Assembly: GCF_014651375.1 (NCBI RefSeq)
Contig: NZ_BMWT01000006.1
Coordinates: 186,001-250,000, forward strand
Source of the DNA: Tateyamaria omphalii
GTDB taxonomy: Bacteria > Pseudomonadota > Alphaproteobacteria > Rhodobacterales > Rhodobacteraceae
Direction: 5' to 3'
DNA: 64,000 bases
Shown in pieces: positions 45,179-54,574 of the stretch. The notes under the pieces are model-generated. The model was given only the letters and a program-made list of their open reading frames with translations. It was not told the DNA's origin and did not search any database. The translations under genes were made by a program, and so were the position numbers. Numbering within the stretch: position 1 is the stretch's first letter; every line of letters starts with the position of its first letter.

Positions 45179-46341
45179 TCCGCTCCGACCACACGCACCC
45201 GGTCTCCGGACACAAGGCGGTGGGTGCCATCGGGCACGATCATGGTATCGCCCTGCAGCGTGCCACGGACAAAGGCCATGCCATCTTCGACCTGAAGCAC
45301 TTCGACGGCGGCAGCCTTGGCGGTGTAAAGGTCATCTTCTTCCGGGTTCAGCACCATCACGGTCCACAGGCCGCGCACCCCGTCTTGCAAGGCGCGCAAC
45401 GGAACGGAATACCCGTTCTGGTCAATTTGGCTGTGCAGCCTCAGCGTTCCCGAGGCGAGGTAGACCGGATCGTCCGTCTCAATCTCGAACAGCGCGGTGC
45501 GAGTGCGGGTCTGGGCATCAAGGTCGGGCCGGAAGCCGACGAAGCGCGCGTCATATTCCACACCGTCCAAAGTGACCACGGCAGTGGTGTCCTGCACCTT
45601 TTGTGCCAGTTTCGGGTCAATCCCGACGCGGAAGATCGGGGCCGTTTCCTCGCGAATGTCAAGCACGGGCGCGCCCACGGACATGATTGCACCGGGGTCG
45701 ACATTCCGCGCGCCGACGATCCCGTCAAACGGCGCCAGCAGCTCGGTCTGGCTGAGTTGCACCTCTACTTGTGTGATCGCGGCATCGACTTCGGCAATCT
45801 GTGCCTGAAGCGCGGCAAGGTTCAGCGCCGTGTTGTCCACCGCCTGATCGGAGGCAAAGCCGCGGTTGCGCAGCTCTTTCTGACGATCCGTGGTGCGACG
45901 CGACAGTTCCGCCTGCGCCTCAAGCGCATCACGCGAGGCGACAAGGCGGCTGCGTTCAGCCATCAGAATGCGGGTGTCGAGCTTGGCAAGCACCTGGCCT
46001 GCTTTGACGCGATTGCCTTCGTCCACTTCCAGAACGTTCAGGCGACCGCGCTGCTCGAAACTCAGGGCAACGGTCTGCGCGGCCTCGACCTGTCCGTGAA
46101 AGGCGCGGGTGACGGTCATGCTGTCTGCCGGTGTCACGCGGATCGCCGAGACGGTGCTGATCGGGGCGGGCGGCGGGGCGTCGACGGCGGCAGCACGGGT
46201 TGCCAATGTGGCGCTGCCAATCCAGACCGCACCGGCGGCAATGGCAATGACGGATGCGGTGCCGGTCAGCGTGACGATCCCGCGAACAGTGCGCTTCCAA
46301 AGGGGTGGTTTCGGTGTATCCTTGGTGCGATCTTTAGGCAT
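45175..46341 (-). CDS. RND periplasmic adaptor (membrane fusion protein)
   Basis: 388 residues. N-terminal membrane anchor (about 22-48: GIVTLTGTASVIAIAAGAVWIG), then lipoyl/barrel-sandwich VALSFEQRGRLNVLEVDEGN and KAGQVLAKLDTRI, helical hairpin (about 120-200), second lipoyl half ELLAPFDGIVGARNVDPG, and beta-barrel domain to the end. It links the inner-membrane permease to an outer-membrane channel. First gene of the pump operon; ATG 46341 lies next to a clear TetR-type operator. Confidence 0.93.
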   Translation of the reverse strand: MPKDRTKDTPKPPLWKRTVRGIVTLTGTASVIAIAAGAVWIGSATLATRAAAVDAPPPAPISTVSAIRVTPADSMTVTRAFHGQVEAAQTVALSFEQRGRLNVLEVDEGNRVKAGQVLAKLDTRILMAERSRLVASRDALEAQAELSRRTTDRQKELRNRGFASDQAVDNTALNLAALQAQIAEVDAAITQVEVQLSQTELLAPFDGIVGARNVDPGAIMSVGAPVLDIREETAPIFRVGIDPKLAQKVQDTTAVVTLDGVEYDARFVGFRPDLDAQTRTRTALFEIETDDPVYLASGTLRLHSQIDQNGYSVPLRALQDGVRGLWTVMVLNPEEDDLYTAKAAAVEVLQVEDGMAFVRGTLQGDTMIVPDGTHRLVSGDRVRVVGAE

Positions 46342-46360
46342 GTTGCCACTCCTTGACAGG

Positions 46361-46379
46361 AAGTAAGGGGTGCTTACTT
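46361..46379. promoter_or_regulatory. TetR-type operator between pump and regulator
   Basis: AAGTAAG-GGGTG-CTTACTT, a dyad with 7-base arms in the 96-base gap between the divergent pump and TetR genes. A related half-site (CACTTACTTT) recurs about 30 bases further on. Confidence 0.65.
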
Positions 46380-46437
46380 ATGGTAACAGACATATGTAAT
46401 AGCCACTTACTTTGGCAAGGGAGAGAGGCAAAAAAAC

Positions 46438-47049
46438 TTGGAGCAGACCACGGATAAGGCCCCCCGGACCCAGTATCACCACGGTGATCTGCGCGCGCAT
46501 CTCATTGAAACTGTGCGCATTTTGGTCGAGGAGAAGGGCGCCGACGGGTTTTCGATTTCCGAGGCCGCGCGCCGCGCTGGTGTCAGCTCGGCTGCACCCT
46601 ACAAGCACTTCAACGACCGTGCCGAGATAGTGCGGGAGGTTGCTATGGCGGGAATCGAACGGATGCGGCAGCAGATGGATGAAGCGGCCAAAGCGGCGTC
46701 GGGCGACGACTTGGCCGCCATCACGGCGCTTGGATTGCTCTACGCCAAATTCGCACGCACCGAGCCGGGAGTATTCCGGTTGATGTTCGGCTTGACCAAG
46801 GGTCACGGTCAGGATCCGGAGTTGCGGGAAAAGGGGCACGGCTGTTTCGAGATCGTGAAGCGCGAAGTACGTGCGGTCATGCGGGAAGGCACACCAGACG
46901 CCGAGATTGAGCGGCGCAGCATGATGTTGCACATGTTCGTGCACGGTCATGCCTTTCTGGAGATTGACGGCAAGCATGACGTGGAGCTGACAGATGAGCA
47001 GGAAGCCATGATCATGGCCGACATCTCGCGCCGCATCATCCGCGACTAA
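46438..47049 (+). CDS. TetR/AcrR-family regulator of the RND pump
   Basis: 203 residues from TTG 46438, with GAGAGAGG 9 bases upstream and no better start. Helix-turn-helix (about 15-65): HHGDLRAHLIETVRILVEEKG, then ISEAARRAGVSSAAPYKHFN. The ligand domain contains FRLMFGLTKGHGQDP and the WHG-type end MMLHMFVHGHAFLEIDG. It probably represses the divergent pump operon until a substrate binds. Its stop overlaps the end of the convergent AbrB gene. Confidence 0.92.
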   Translation: MEQTTDKAPRTQYHHGDLRAHLIETVRILVEEKGADGFSISEAARRAGVSSAAPYKHFNDRAEIVREVAMAGIERMRQQMDEAAKAASGDDLAAITALGLLYAKFARTEPGVFRLMFGLTKGHGQDPELREKGHGCFEIVKREVRAVMREGTPDAEIERRSMMLHMFVHGHAFLEIDGKHDVELTDEQEAMIMADISRRIIRD

Positions 47050-48059
47050 CGGAAGATCCGGGCAAAGAGCGGCGCACCAAGGATCACCACGAAGATGCGC
47101 AAGACATGGTGCGCAATGACAAAGGCGACGTCAACTCCGACAATCAGCGCCAGCACCGTCAGTTCTGCTTGCCCGCCGGGTGCGAAAGCCAACAGAGCCT
47201 CCATCCCCGGGGCAAGACCAGCAGCATAGACGCCTTCAACAAAGATGATTGTCAGCACGATCAGGATGCCGCAAAAGCCCAACCCGGCCGTCAGGTCGCG
47301 GCGGATTTCCGTCATGGTGATGCCGGTGTATTTCACGCCCACGGTTGTCCCGATAAAAAATTGGGCGGCCCAAATTGCTTCAGCCGGTGGGCGGTGTTGC
47401 AGAAGACCCGCAAGGGCCATGGCCGCCGCCACGATCAGGGGCCCGAGGATCGACGCACCGAACATGCCAAGCGCCTTGGCCCCGCGCCATCCCACAAGAG
47501 CCGCCAACACCATCAGCCCCAACTGCGTGGGTGCCAACGTCGCCGCTGGCACGCCCGGCGGGTTGCTCAGGTCCGCATCCCAAACCCCGCGCAGAATAAA
47601 GGGCAGGGCGACGACAATTACCAGAACCCGTGTTGCGTGGATCAGCGACAGGGTCCGCGGATTGCCACCTGCCTCTTCGCCAAACACCAGCATGTCCTGA
47701 AGGCCGCCGGGCATGGCGCTGTAGTAGCTGGTGACAAAATCGAACCCCCAAAGCCTGCGGAAATAGGGCACCCCAATCGCCCCGATAACCATGATCATCA
47801 CCGGGACCAGCAGCAATGTGGGCCACATGCTGAGCATCGATACCAACACAACCGGGGTGATCGTTGCGCCCACCGCCACGCCCAACACCGTGCGCATACC
47901 TTGGTTGACCAAAGGCACGCCCGACATGCGCACCCCCGCAAGGGCGCTGATCAGGCAGGCAAAGATGGGGCCCAAGAGCCATGGCAGGGGCAGCGAAAGC
48001 CAATGAAACAACGCGACACCCAGCCCTGCAATCGCAAAGGTCATGGCAACCCGGATCAC
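47046..48059 (-). CDS. AbrB-family membrane transporter
   Basis: 337 residues with about nine to ten membrane helices. AbrB duplication family: FHWLSLPLPWLLGPIFACLI and its second copy; motifs YYSAMPGGLQDMLVFGEEAGG and AFAPGGQAELTVLALIVGVD near the C-terminus. These proteins are suspected regulators or transporters of small organic acids, though old names call them ammonia monooxygenase. GTG start 48059 overlaps the GntR stop (GTGA). Likely controlled by the upstream GntR gene. Confidence 0.9.
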   Translation of the reverse strand: MIRVAMTFAIAGLGVALFHWLSLPLPWLLGPIFACLISALAGVRMSGVPLVNQGMRTVLGVAVGATITPVVLVSMLSMWPTLLLVPVMIMVIGAIGVPYFRRLWGFDFVTSYYSAMPGGLQDMLVFGEEAGGNPRTLSLIHATRVLVIVVALPFILRGVWDADLSNPPGVPAATLAPTQLGLMVLAALVGWRGAKALGMFGASILGPLIVAAAMALAGLLQHRPPAEAIWAAQFFIGTTVGVKYTGITMTEIRRDLTAGLGFCGILIVLTIIFVEGVYAAGLAPGMEALLAFAPGGQAELTVLALIVGVDVAFVIAHHVLRIFVVILGAPLFARIFR

Positions 48060-48691
48060 CGGGCAAGCACCTTCAACCGGTACCGCAGCGAGGTTTGCAA
48101 ATGTGCCTCCGCCGCTTCGCCCGCCGCTGCGCTGTCTCCGGCGGCGATGGCCGTCAGGATGTCGTCATGCTGTGCTGTCACAACCTCGATCCGCTGCTTG
48201 TCGGCCAGCGTCGTCGGCCCCATCAACATTAGGGCGTTGTTCAACGCACGGGCCGCGTCCAGAAGAAACCGGTTGCGCGTGGCAAGATAGATGCCCCGGT
48301 GAAAGTCCTGATTCAGCGCCGCGGCTTCCGCCGGGCTGCTCTTGGACATTGTGCTGTTCAGATCGCGCAGGGCGTCAATTTCGGCGGCGGCGGCGTGTTT
48401 GGCCGCCATCTCGGCAGCGGTGCGCTCCAGCACGATCCGCATCTCGTAGAGCTCGACCAGTTCAGAGTGACTCAGCTGCCGAATGACGGCACCCATCCGG
48501 GGGCGGTGTTCCACGATGCCGTCCGCCTCCAGCCGCCGCAGCGCCTCACGAACCGGGGTGCGGGACAGGTTCAGCCGGTCGGCCACGTCGGTTTCGCGCA
48601 GACGGTCGCCCGGCGCAAATTCACCCGTGCGGATCGCAGCCAGCAACTGGGCATAGGCCGTTTCGCCCTGGGACATATCTCGATCGGTCAT
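48056..48691 (-). CDS. GntR-family regulator (FCD type)
   Basis: 211 residues from ATG 48691. Winged helix (about 1-75): YAQLLAAIRTGEFAPGDRLR, then VADRLNLSRTPVREALRRLE. FCD ligand domain (about 85-205) with a metal-type region YEMRIVLERTAAEMAAKHA and DFHRGIYLATRN. It probably senses an organic acid and controls itself and the AbrB transporter with which it overlaps by 4 bases. A strong palindrome sits 16 bases upstream of the start. Confidence 0.92.
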   Translation of the reverse strand: MTDRDMSQGETAYAQLLAAIRTGEFAPGDRLRETDVADRLNLSRTPVREALRRLEADGIVEHRPRMGAVIRQLSHSELVELYEMRIVLERTAAEMAAKHAAAAEIDALRDLNSTMSKSSPAEAAALNQDFHRGIYLATRNRFLLDAARALNNALMLMGPTTLADKQRIEVVTAQHDDILTAIAAGDSAAAGEAAEAHLQTSLRYRLKVLAR

Positions 48692-48706
48692 CGCGCACCT
48701 CAATCA

Positions 48707-48724
48707 TGTATCCATTTGGATACA
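48707..48724. promoter_or_regulatory. GntR-type operator palindrome
   Basis: TGTATCCA-TT-TGGATACA, a perfect dyad with 8-base arms directly ahead of the GntR start, the usual size and position for an FCD-GntR autoregulatory site. Confidence 0.7.
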
Positions 48725-48763
48725 ATGTGGGGGTGCGAGACACCAGCGCCAATTGAAACTGGG

Positions 48764-51700
48764 TCAGTAGTCCCGTTCGATGAAGATACCGATGCCGGTA
48801 TTGGCGTCTGCACCCAAGGTGCCGCGCGCCGTGATGTTGGGCGTCAGATCGATGTTCAGAGACACCTCCGGCCCGTCGGCGCCACCGACCGTCACGTCGG
48901 TATAGACGTTTTCAGAGATATACCTGCCTGCCCGAACAGCCGTGTTTCCCTCTTCATCCGAGGTAACATCAAGATCGTCCAACCCGAACGAGCCACGCAA
49001 GCGCGACACGATCCCTTCGCCGCCTTGGCCGGCAAGGGCTGCCACAGCGCTGGCGAGTTGCAAAGCCTGAAAGGCCGAGAGTTGCGTAATGTCCCGACCA
49101 AAAAAGATCTGGGCCAGGACCTGATCCTGTGGCGCGTCCGGCGTGGATTCAAACGTCACCTCCGGATCGTCTGCGGGCCCCTCAACAACGATGCGTGCTG
49201 AGCCCGCCGATGTCGGTGTTTCGGCTACCAATCGCAGCAGCGGCTCGAACCGGCCTTGCAGGGCAACGCGTCCCTCGGTCAGCTCAAACCGCTTGGTTAG
49301 TACGTCGATGCGCCCTCGGATCAGGTTGAATTGTCCGGTCGAAATCATGTCGGCCGTTGTGCCGCTCAGCCGCAATTGCCCACCCATCTCAGCATCAATG
49401 CCGCGTCCCCGGACAAAGATGCGGTTGGGTGCGTTGATCTGGATGTCGAGCGGATAGGCTGAGCCTGTTGCGGTTTGGCCGCTTGTCTTCACAAGGCCAG
49501 CCCGTTCGCGGGTGCGCATGACAGGGCGCGTGGCGCCGATATGGGTGATGTCAGGCACCGCCCCGAACGTTGAAATACCGCTCGACGGCACGCGCACGTC
49601 GGTTTCGCCAAGATTGATCTGGCCGGAAATCGCGGCCCCTCCGGTCAGCGGCCCGCGCAGCGCGACCTGCCCGTCAACGGTTGTGTTGTAAAGCTGCGGG
49701 TCGCGCAATGTCACCGCGTTCAGCGATACGTCCAGTTGCGCCGGGTAACTGCCGCTCAACGTGATGGGACCGGAAATGCCAATGCTGCCGCCCTCTGAAA
49801 TGGCTCCTGTGAAATCCAGAACGGCCTGTCCGCCGGACAAGCGCGCCGCGCCCGACAGGTCGGACACAGAGACGGGCAGGCTGGGGGTCGCCAGTTGCGC
49901 GCCTTGGGTTGAGATTTGACCGGAGACGGACCCGAGAGCGGGGGGGCCGTTGACGTTCAGGTCAAAGTCGGCAGTTCCGATAATCGTGCGCGGTGCGATG
50001 AACGGGTTGGCAAGGCCAAGCTGCACTTGCCCGCGTGTGGCAAGGTCCAGCGTGCCATCCCCACGCACCCGACCCGTTGCGGTGGCCGTGGCACCGGACG
50101 GGCCTGCAATGCGGGCGATGATGTCATAATCCGCCCCGTCTTGTTGGGCTGTGCCGTTCACCGTCATGCTGCCTGCCAGCCCGGGTACAAGCGGCGCCAC
50201 ATTTGGAAGGGTCAGCGCATAGCCCGCGCCCAGAACACCGTCCCGCAGGCTGGCACTGACCCGACCCGAACTGCTGTAAGGACCGGCGACATCGGTCACG
50301 ACCTCCCAACCCTCAGGGGTTTGCGACAGGGTACCGTCCAGCGCCAGCGGCCCGTTCACACCGGGCGCCACAGCCCCGACATTGGGCAGACGCAGGTCGA
50401 AATCCGAGGTCAAACTGTCCGCATATGTGCCCGAGATTGTCCCGGCGCTCTCATAGGGTCCGGTCACCGCCGCGTCGAAGGTCCACCCCTCGGCGGTTTG
50501 CGCCACATCACCGTTCAGCGTCGCACCTCCGGGCACACCGGGGGCAAAGGCGTCGATTGTTGGAACGGCCACATCATAGCGGGCTGTGACGTTTGTTCCG
50601 TCAAACTGCCCCGTCACCTCGGCCCGTGTCTGCGCGGGGCCATCGATAGTGCTATCGAACTGCCACACGCCGTCGGCCTGCCGGGCCGTCGCCGTCAGAT
50701 CTGCGCCGCCCTCGATCTGGGGCACGAGGGGCGACAGGTCTCCAACGGCCGCCTCAAGCGCAATCTCGGTGCCGTCCGGCGCAACCCGGGCCGTACCGGT
50801 CGCTGTGCTGTCCAAGGGCCCGGCCAGACCGGCCGAAATATCCCAAACCTCGCCTGTTTGGGTGGCCGTTCCGTCTACGGTCAAGGGGCCGTCTACCGCC
50901 TCGGTCACTTGCCCCACATCCGCCCAGGCCGCATTGAACCGCGCGACCGAGCCTCCGGTGCGCAGGTCTGCCGACGCGGTCAGGTCCAGAGCAGGGTTCT
51001 CTAGTGTCAGCCGGTCGACAAATGTGCCGGTGGTGTCACGACGCGCGGCAAGGATCAGGTCCGTCTGTCCAGCCAGCAACGTGTCTGCCTGTGGCACACC
51101 GATAGCTAGTTCTCGCGTCTGCCCCCGCACCTTGATGTCAAAAAAGCCACCCAGGGCCGCCGTCCCGGACAGGGCCAGGTCGCCGGCCCCCGACAGATCC
51201 AGCCCGGCGAGATCGGCAAAGGCGGACAGGTCCCGTGTCACAAGGGCTGTATCGAATGTCGTCTCGAATCCCTCGTCAAACCCGCTGACTTCTGCCTGAC
51301 CCATCAGCGCCCATGCGGCACTGGCAAGCGTCAGGTTTGTCAGGGCCAGTGGCGCATCATCGGCATAGGTAATGTCGAACCCACCGGACAGGGCAGAACC
51401 GACGGCCCGCGCCAGCCCCGGATCGCTCAGCGCCACGCCATTGGCATCCACATTCAAGCGACCTGCCAACGCACCGATTGTGCCCACTGCACCGCTCAGT
51501 GTCCCGTCAAAATCCAGTGCGATCTGATCCACTGTGGCATCGGGCTGCTCAAGGCCAGTGGCATTGATGCGCGCGACCAGCGCATCGCTCTGATCTGCAT
51601 TGAAATCGACGATAATCGACGCGCCGGTTAGGAGCGTGTCGCCAGGCAGGCGCAATGGCTCCCCATCCGGGTCCGCAAGCGTGCCTTCGATGTCCAGCAC

Positions 51701-52690
51701 GGTCGGCCACGCATCGCTGTTCAACTCTGCGCGGCCCGCCAATTGCAAGGCGCGGGTGTCCAGGGAAAACGCCTCCAGTGACAACGCACCATCCGCATCG
51801 CTGCTGCCGCGCGCGGTCAGCGCCACATCCGTCCCGAAGAAGGCGCGGTATTCCTGCAGGAATAGGGCCGACACATCGCCATCCAGCGCGGCATCAAAGG
51901 TCATCGGCCCGTCCGCTTCGCTCTGCAGCGCCAGCGTGCCGGTCAGGCGCTGCGTGTCGTCGGTGCGCAAATCCAGCGTTGCGCCAAAATCGCTCAACAC
52001 CCCCGCGCCCGACACAGTCAGATCAACGCTGGGGCGGTCGGGGATGTTCAACACGCCGGAAACCAGCCCACCCGCGCCCTCGCGCAGTTGCAGATCAAGG
52101 AACAGGTCGCGGGTGTTGTTGGCATAGGCCGCGGTAACTTCGAACACATCAAGTGCCACATCGGTGCGTGTCGCAGTGATGCTTGTGTTGCCTGCTCCAC
52201 CAGCCAATGTCGCGGTTCCGGTTATGGAAAACGTGGCAGGGTCCCCAAGCACCGGGGCACCCAACACAACCTCGGCCAGATCAAGCTGTGCGATGCTGAT
52301 CGATGCGGGCAGGTCGGGCAGGGCAAAGGGGGTTGCCTCGGGCGCTGGCAGGTCGCCGCCTGAGGCGGCACCGGGCAGGCGCGGCAGCTCGATGCGGCCT
52401 GCGCGCAACTCCTGAATGTCGATGGCAGCACGGAACAATGCGCGGCGGTTCCACTGCATCGCCACGTCTTCCATCGTCAGCCAGATGCCCTGATCGTCGG
52501 CAATCGTGATGCGCTCGATCGTGGCGCGGCTGCTCAGCGCCCCCGCAAACCCGTCAATGCGCACGATGCGCCCTTCACCGCCCAGGCTGCTTTCCAGTAG
52601 CCCAACCAGGAATCCGCGATCTTCATCGTTGTCCTGCGCCAGCGCCGCGGCGGGCCAGATCAGGACTAGAAAAATCGCCAAATACCGCAT
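48764..52690 (-). CDS. tamB: Translocation and assembly module protein TamB
   Basis: 1308 residues, in the normal range. N-terminal signal anchor (MRYLAIFLVLIWPAAALA), a very long beta-helix-like AsmA-type body made of repeats such as LDGTLSQTPEGWEVVTDV and TVNGTAQQDGADYDI, and the conserved C-terminal DUF490 domain (LQLRGRFEPLL-type; FGRDITQLSAFQALQLASAV; GRYISENVYTDVTVGG). TamB spans the periplasm with TamA to move lipids or help outer-membrane protein assembly. ATG 52690 shares a base with the TamA stop (TGATG). Confidence 0.94.
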   Translation of the reverse strand: MRYLAIFLVLIWPAAALAQDNDEDRGFLVGLLESSLGGEGRIVRIDGFAGALSSRATIERITIADDQGIWLTMEDVAMQWNRRALFRAAIDIQELRAGRIELPRLPGAASGGDLPAPEATPFALPDLPASISIAQLDLAEVVLGAPVLGDPATFSITGTATLAGGAGNTSITATRTDVALDVFEVTAAYANNTRDLFLDLQLREGAGGLVSGVLNIPDRPSVDLTVSGAGVLSDFGATLDLRTDDTQRLTGTLALQSEADGPMTFDAALDGDVSALFLQEYRAFFGTDVALTARGSSDADGALSLEAFSLDTRALQLAGRAELNSDAWPTVLDIEGTLADPDGEPLRLPGDTLLTGASIIVDFNADQSDALVARINATGLEQPDATVDQIALDFDGTLSGAVGTIGALAGRLNVDANGVALSDPGLARAVGSALSGGFDITYADDAPLALTNLTLASAAWALMGQAEVSGFDEGFETTFDTALVTRDLSAFADLAGLDLSGAGDLALSGTAALGGFFDIKVRGQTRELAIGVPQADTLLAGQTDLILAARRDTTGTFVDRLTLENPALDLTASADLRTGGSVARFNAAWADVGQVTEAVDGPLTVDGTATQTGEVWDISAGLAGPLDSTATGTARVAPDGTEIALEAAVGDLSPLVPQIEGGADLTATARQADGVWQFDSTIDGPAQTRAEVTGQFDGTNVTARYDVAVPTIDAFAPGVPGGATLNGDVAQTAEGWTFDAAVTGPYESAGTISGTYADSLTSDFDLRLPNVGAVAPGVNGPLALDGTLSQTPEGWEVVTDVAGPYSSSGRVSASLRDGVLGAGYALTLPNVAPLVPGLAGSMTVNGTAQQDGADYDIIARIAGPSGATATATGRVRGDGTLDLATRGQVQLGLANPFIAPRTIIGTADFDLNVNGPPALGSVSGQISTQGAQLATPSLPVSVSDLSGAARLSGGQAVLDFTGAISEGGSIGISGPITLSGSYPAQLDVSLNAVTLRDPQLYNTTVDGQVALRGPLTGGAAISGQINLGETDVRVPSSGISTFGAVPDITHIGATRPVMRTRERAGLVKTSGQTATGSAYPLDIQINAPNRIFVRGRGIDAEMGGQLRLSGTTADMISTGQFNLIRGRIDVLTKRFELTEGRVALQGRFEPLLRLVAETPTSAGSARIVVEGPADDPEVTFESTPDAPQDQVLAQIFFGRDITQLSAFQALQLASAVAALAGQGGEGIVSRLRGSFGLDDLDVTSDEEGNTAVRAGRYISENVYTDVTVGGADGPEVSLNIDLTPNITARGTLGADANTGIGIFIERDY

Positions 52691-54474
52691 CAGAAGGCCT
52701 GCCCAATACCGATGTAAAGCTCTACCCCGGAGCTGTCGCCCGGCCCTGAACCGGGGACAGCCACATCCAGCCGAATGGGACCGATCCCGGTGTCATAGCG
52801 GATGCCAGCGCCAAACCCGGTGTGCCATTCGCCTGACCCGTCGATAAAGCTCTCGGGTCCGACATAGCCTGCGTCATAGAACCCCACGACCGAAAACTTG
52901 TCGCCCGTCTTGACGCGCACTTCCCCCGATATCCCGGCAAAGGCACGGCCCCCGATGGTTACGCCCGGGCTCAGCTCCACGCCAAGGGATTGGTAGTCCT
53001 GACCGCGCACCGTCCCGCTGCCGCCGGAAAAGAACAGGAAGTCGGCAGGCGCTTCTTCGATGGAGGGACCGGCCACTGACCCCAACAGCCCACGCACGGC
53101 GAAAACAACCCGGTCACCCAGCTTGCGATAGGTGCGCACGTCGATGGTGGACAGCACGCCCTCGCTGGTACCTTCGATGTTCACGAAAGGCTGCACCAAG
53201 GCCTCTGCATAGTAGCCGCGCGTCGGGTTCAACGGATTATCACGCCGGTCGAACTTGGCCCTGAAGGGCAATGTGAGGATCGTGTAGTCGCGCTCGCCCA
53301 GATCATCACGCGTTTCGGCCTTTCTTAACCCAAGACCGTAGTCGTATTCGCGGTCCTCGCTCGCAAAATAGGTGGTACTGAACTCCAACCGCGCAGTTCG
53401 GGAAAACAGGTTTGGGTCGTCGCGCTGTTCAATCTCCGCCAGCAATTGAGCTTCAAGGTCGGTGCGCCAAGTGGCAGGGCGGGACAGTTGTGCGCCCAAG
53501 CGAAAGTCGACACCGTCGGTGTCGCCACCGACGCCACTGATTTCACCGTCGATTTGCAGGCGTTCAGCCCCGCCAAAGATGTTGCGATGCAGCCAAAGCG
53601 CACTGACGCTGACGCCATCGGTGGTGCCATATTCCGCGCCAAAGCTATAGCGGCGGGGCAATCGGTCGGCGATCTGCGCGGTCACATCCAGCGTGCCATC
53701 GGCATTGGCGGTCTCCGCTTCGGTCAGGGTGGCCGACGCAAAGGTGCCGGTTCGCCGCAGTCGGGTTTCAACCTTGTCCAGCGTGTCAGGGTCAAACACC
53801 TCGCCGCTGGGCCAGCCGGCAATCTCGCGGATACGCTTTTCACGCACAGCGCTGTCACCCTCCAGACCCAACCGTCCCAGACGAAGTCGCGGGCCAGGGT
53901 CCAGCCGGACATCTGCATTCAGTTGGCCTGCCGGGTGGTTCGCCGTGATCTGTTGACCGCTGACCGATGCCTTGGCGTGACCTTCGTGCCGCCACCCTTC
54001 AATGCCTGCACTGGTTGCATCCCGTAGAGCGGACACGCTTGCCGTCTCTCCAGTTTGCACTTGCGGGGACGGGGTGCTGCCGGGGGCCAATGGTCGCACG
54101 GTAACCGTGCCAAAGCTGAACACCTTGCCGGGATCCACGGTCAAGATGACGGTGCCAACGCTTTGCGGGGCCGATATGGGCGATAATCCTGCTGCCTCTT
54201 GCCCATCCACGGTGATTGAAATGGTGGGGCCGAAATACCCCCGGTCATAGAGAAGGGCGATCAGCCGGGTATAGTCGGCCTGCGCGGCGCTGATCACATC
54301 GATAGACCGAACGGTGCCCTCTTCGTCCTGCAACCCGGCAGTCAGAGATGCCGCGCGCAAGTCTTCGGTCAGCGCATCAGGCGCGCGTACAACCACGTCT
54401 AGGGCCCAAGAAGGGGCCGATAGGCCAACGCTGACCCCGCAGACCGCCAAAAACCGGCAGGTATTCCGATACAT
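52690..54474 (-). CDS. tamA: Outer-membrane assembly protein TamA (Omp85 family)
   Basis: 594 residues. Signal peptide 1-24 (FLAVCGVSVGLSAPSWA), three POTRA-like repeats (about 25-270; VDPGKVFSFGTVTVRPLAPG), then a 16-strand barrel with the late VRGQDYQSLGVELSPG and a terminal strand ending in Phe (YIGIGQAF), as Omp85 proteins do. It works with TamB, whose gene overlaps its stop. Both are on the minus strand. Confidence 0.94.
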   Translation of the reverse strand: MYRNTCRFLAVCGVSVGLSAPSWALDVVVRAPDALTEDLRAASLTAGLQDEEGTVRSIDVISAAQADYTRLIALLYDRGYFGPTISITVDGQEAAGLSPISAPQSVGTVILTVDPGKVFSFGTVTVRPLAPGSTPSPQVQTGETASVSALRDATSAGIEGWRHEGHAKASVSGQQITANHPAGQLNADVRLDPGPRLRLGRLGLEGDSAVREKRIREIAGWPSGEVFDPDTLDKVETRLRRTGTFASATLTEAETANADGTLDVTAQIADRLPRRYSFGAEYGTTDGVSVSALWLHRNIFGGAERLQIDGEISGVGGDTDGVDFRLGAQLSRPATWRTDLEAQLLAEIEQRDDPNLFSRTARLEFSTTYFASEDREYDYGLGLRKAETRDDLGERDYTILTLPFRAKFDRRDNPLNPTRGYYAEALVQPFVNIEGTSEGVLSTIDVRTYRKLGDRVVFAVRGLLGSVAGPSIEEAPADFLFFSGGSGTVRGQDYQSLGVELSPGVTIGGRAFAGISGEVRVKTGDKFSVVGFYDAGYVGPESFIDGSGEWHTGFGAGIRYDTGIGPIRLDVAVPGSGPGDSSGVELYIGIGQAF

Positions 54475-54574
54475 TGCAGTACTCCGCCGCGCGCAGCACG
54501 CGGCCTTATGCTACGTGCATGCCAAATCTGGGGCCAAGGTTCCAGCGTCTTGACTGGAATTGTGGCGACGGGCG

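Noticed and set aside
45220-46356. 378-codon plus-strand frame over the adaptor gene
   Set aside because: Shadow of the RND adaptor; composition is His/Arg/Gln rich and motif-free.
47106-48290. 394-codon plus-strand frame over AbrB and GntR
   Set aside because: Spans two real opposite genes and has no family signature.
49916-51004. 362-codon plus-strand frame within tamB
   Set aside because: Antisense shadow of TamB repeats.
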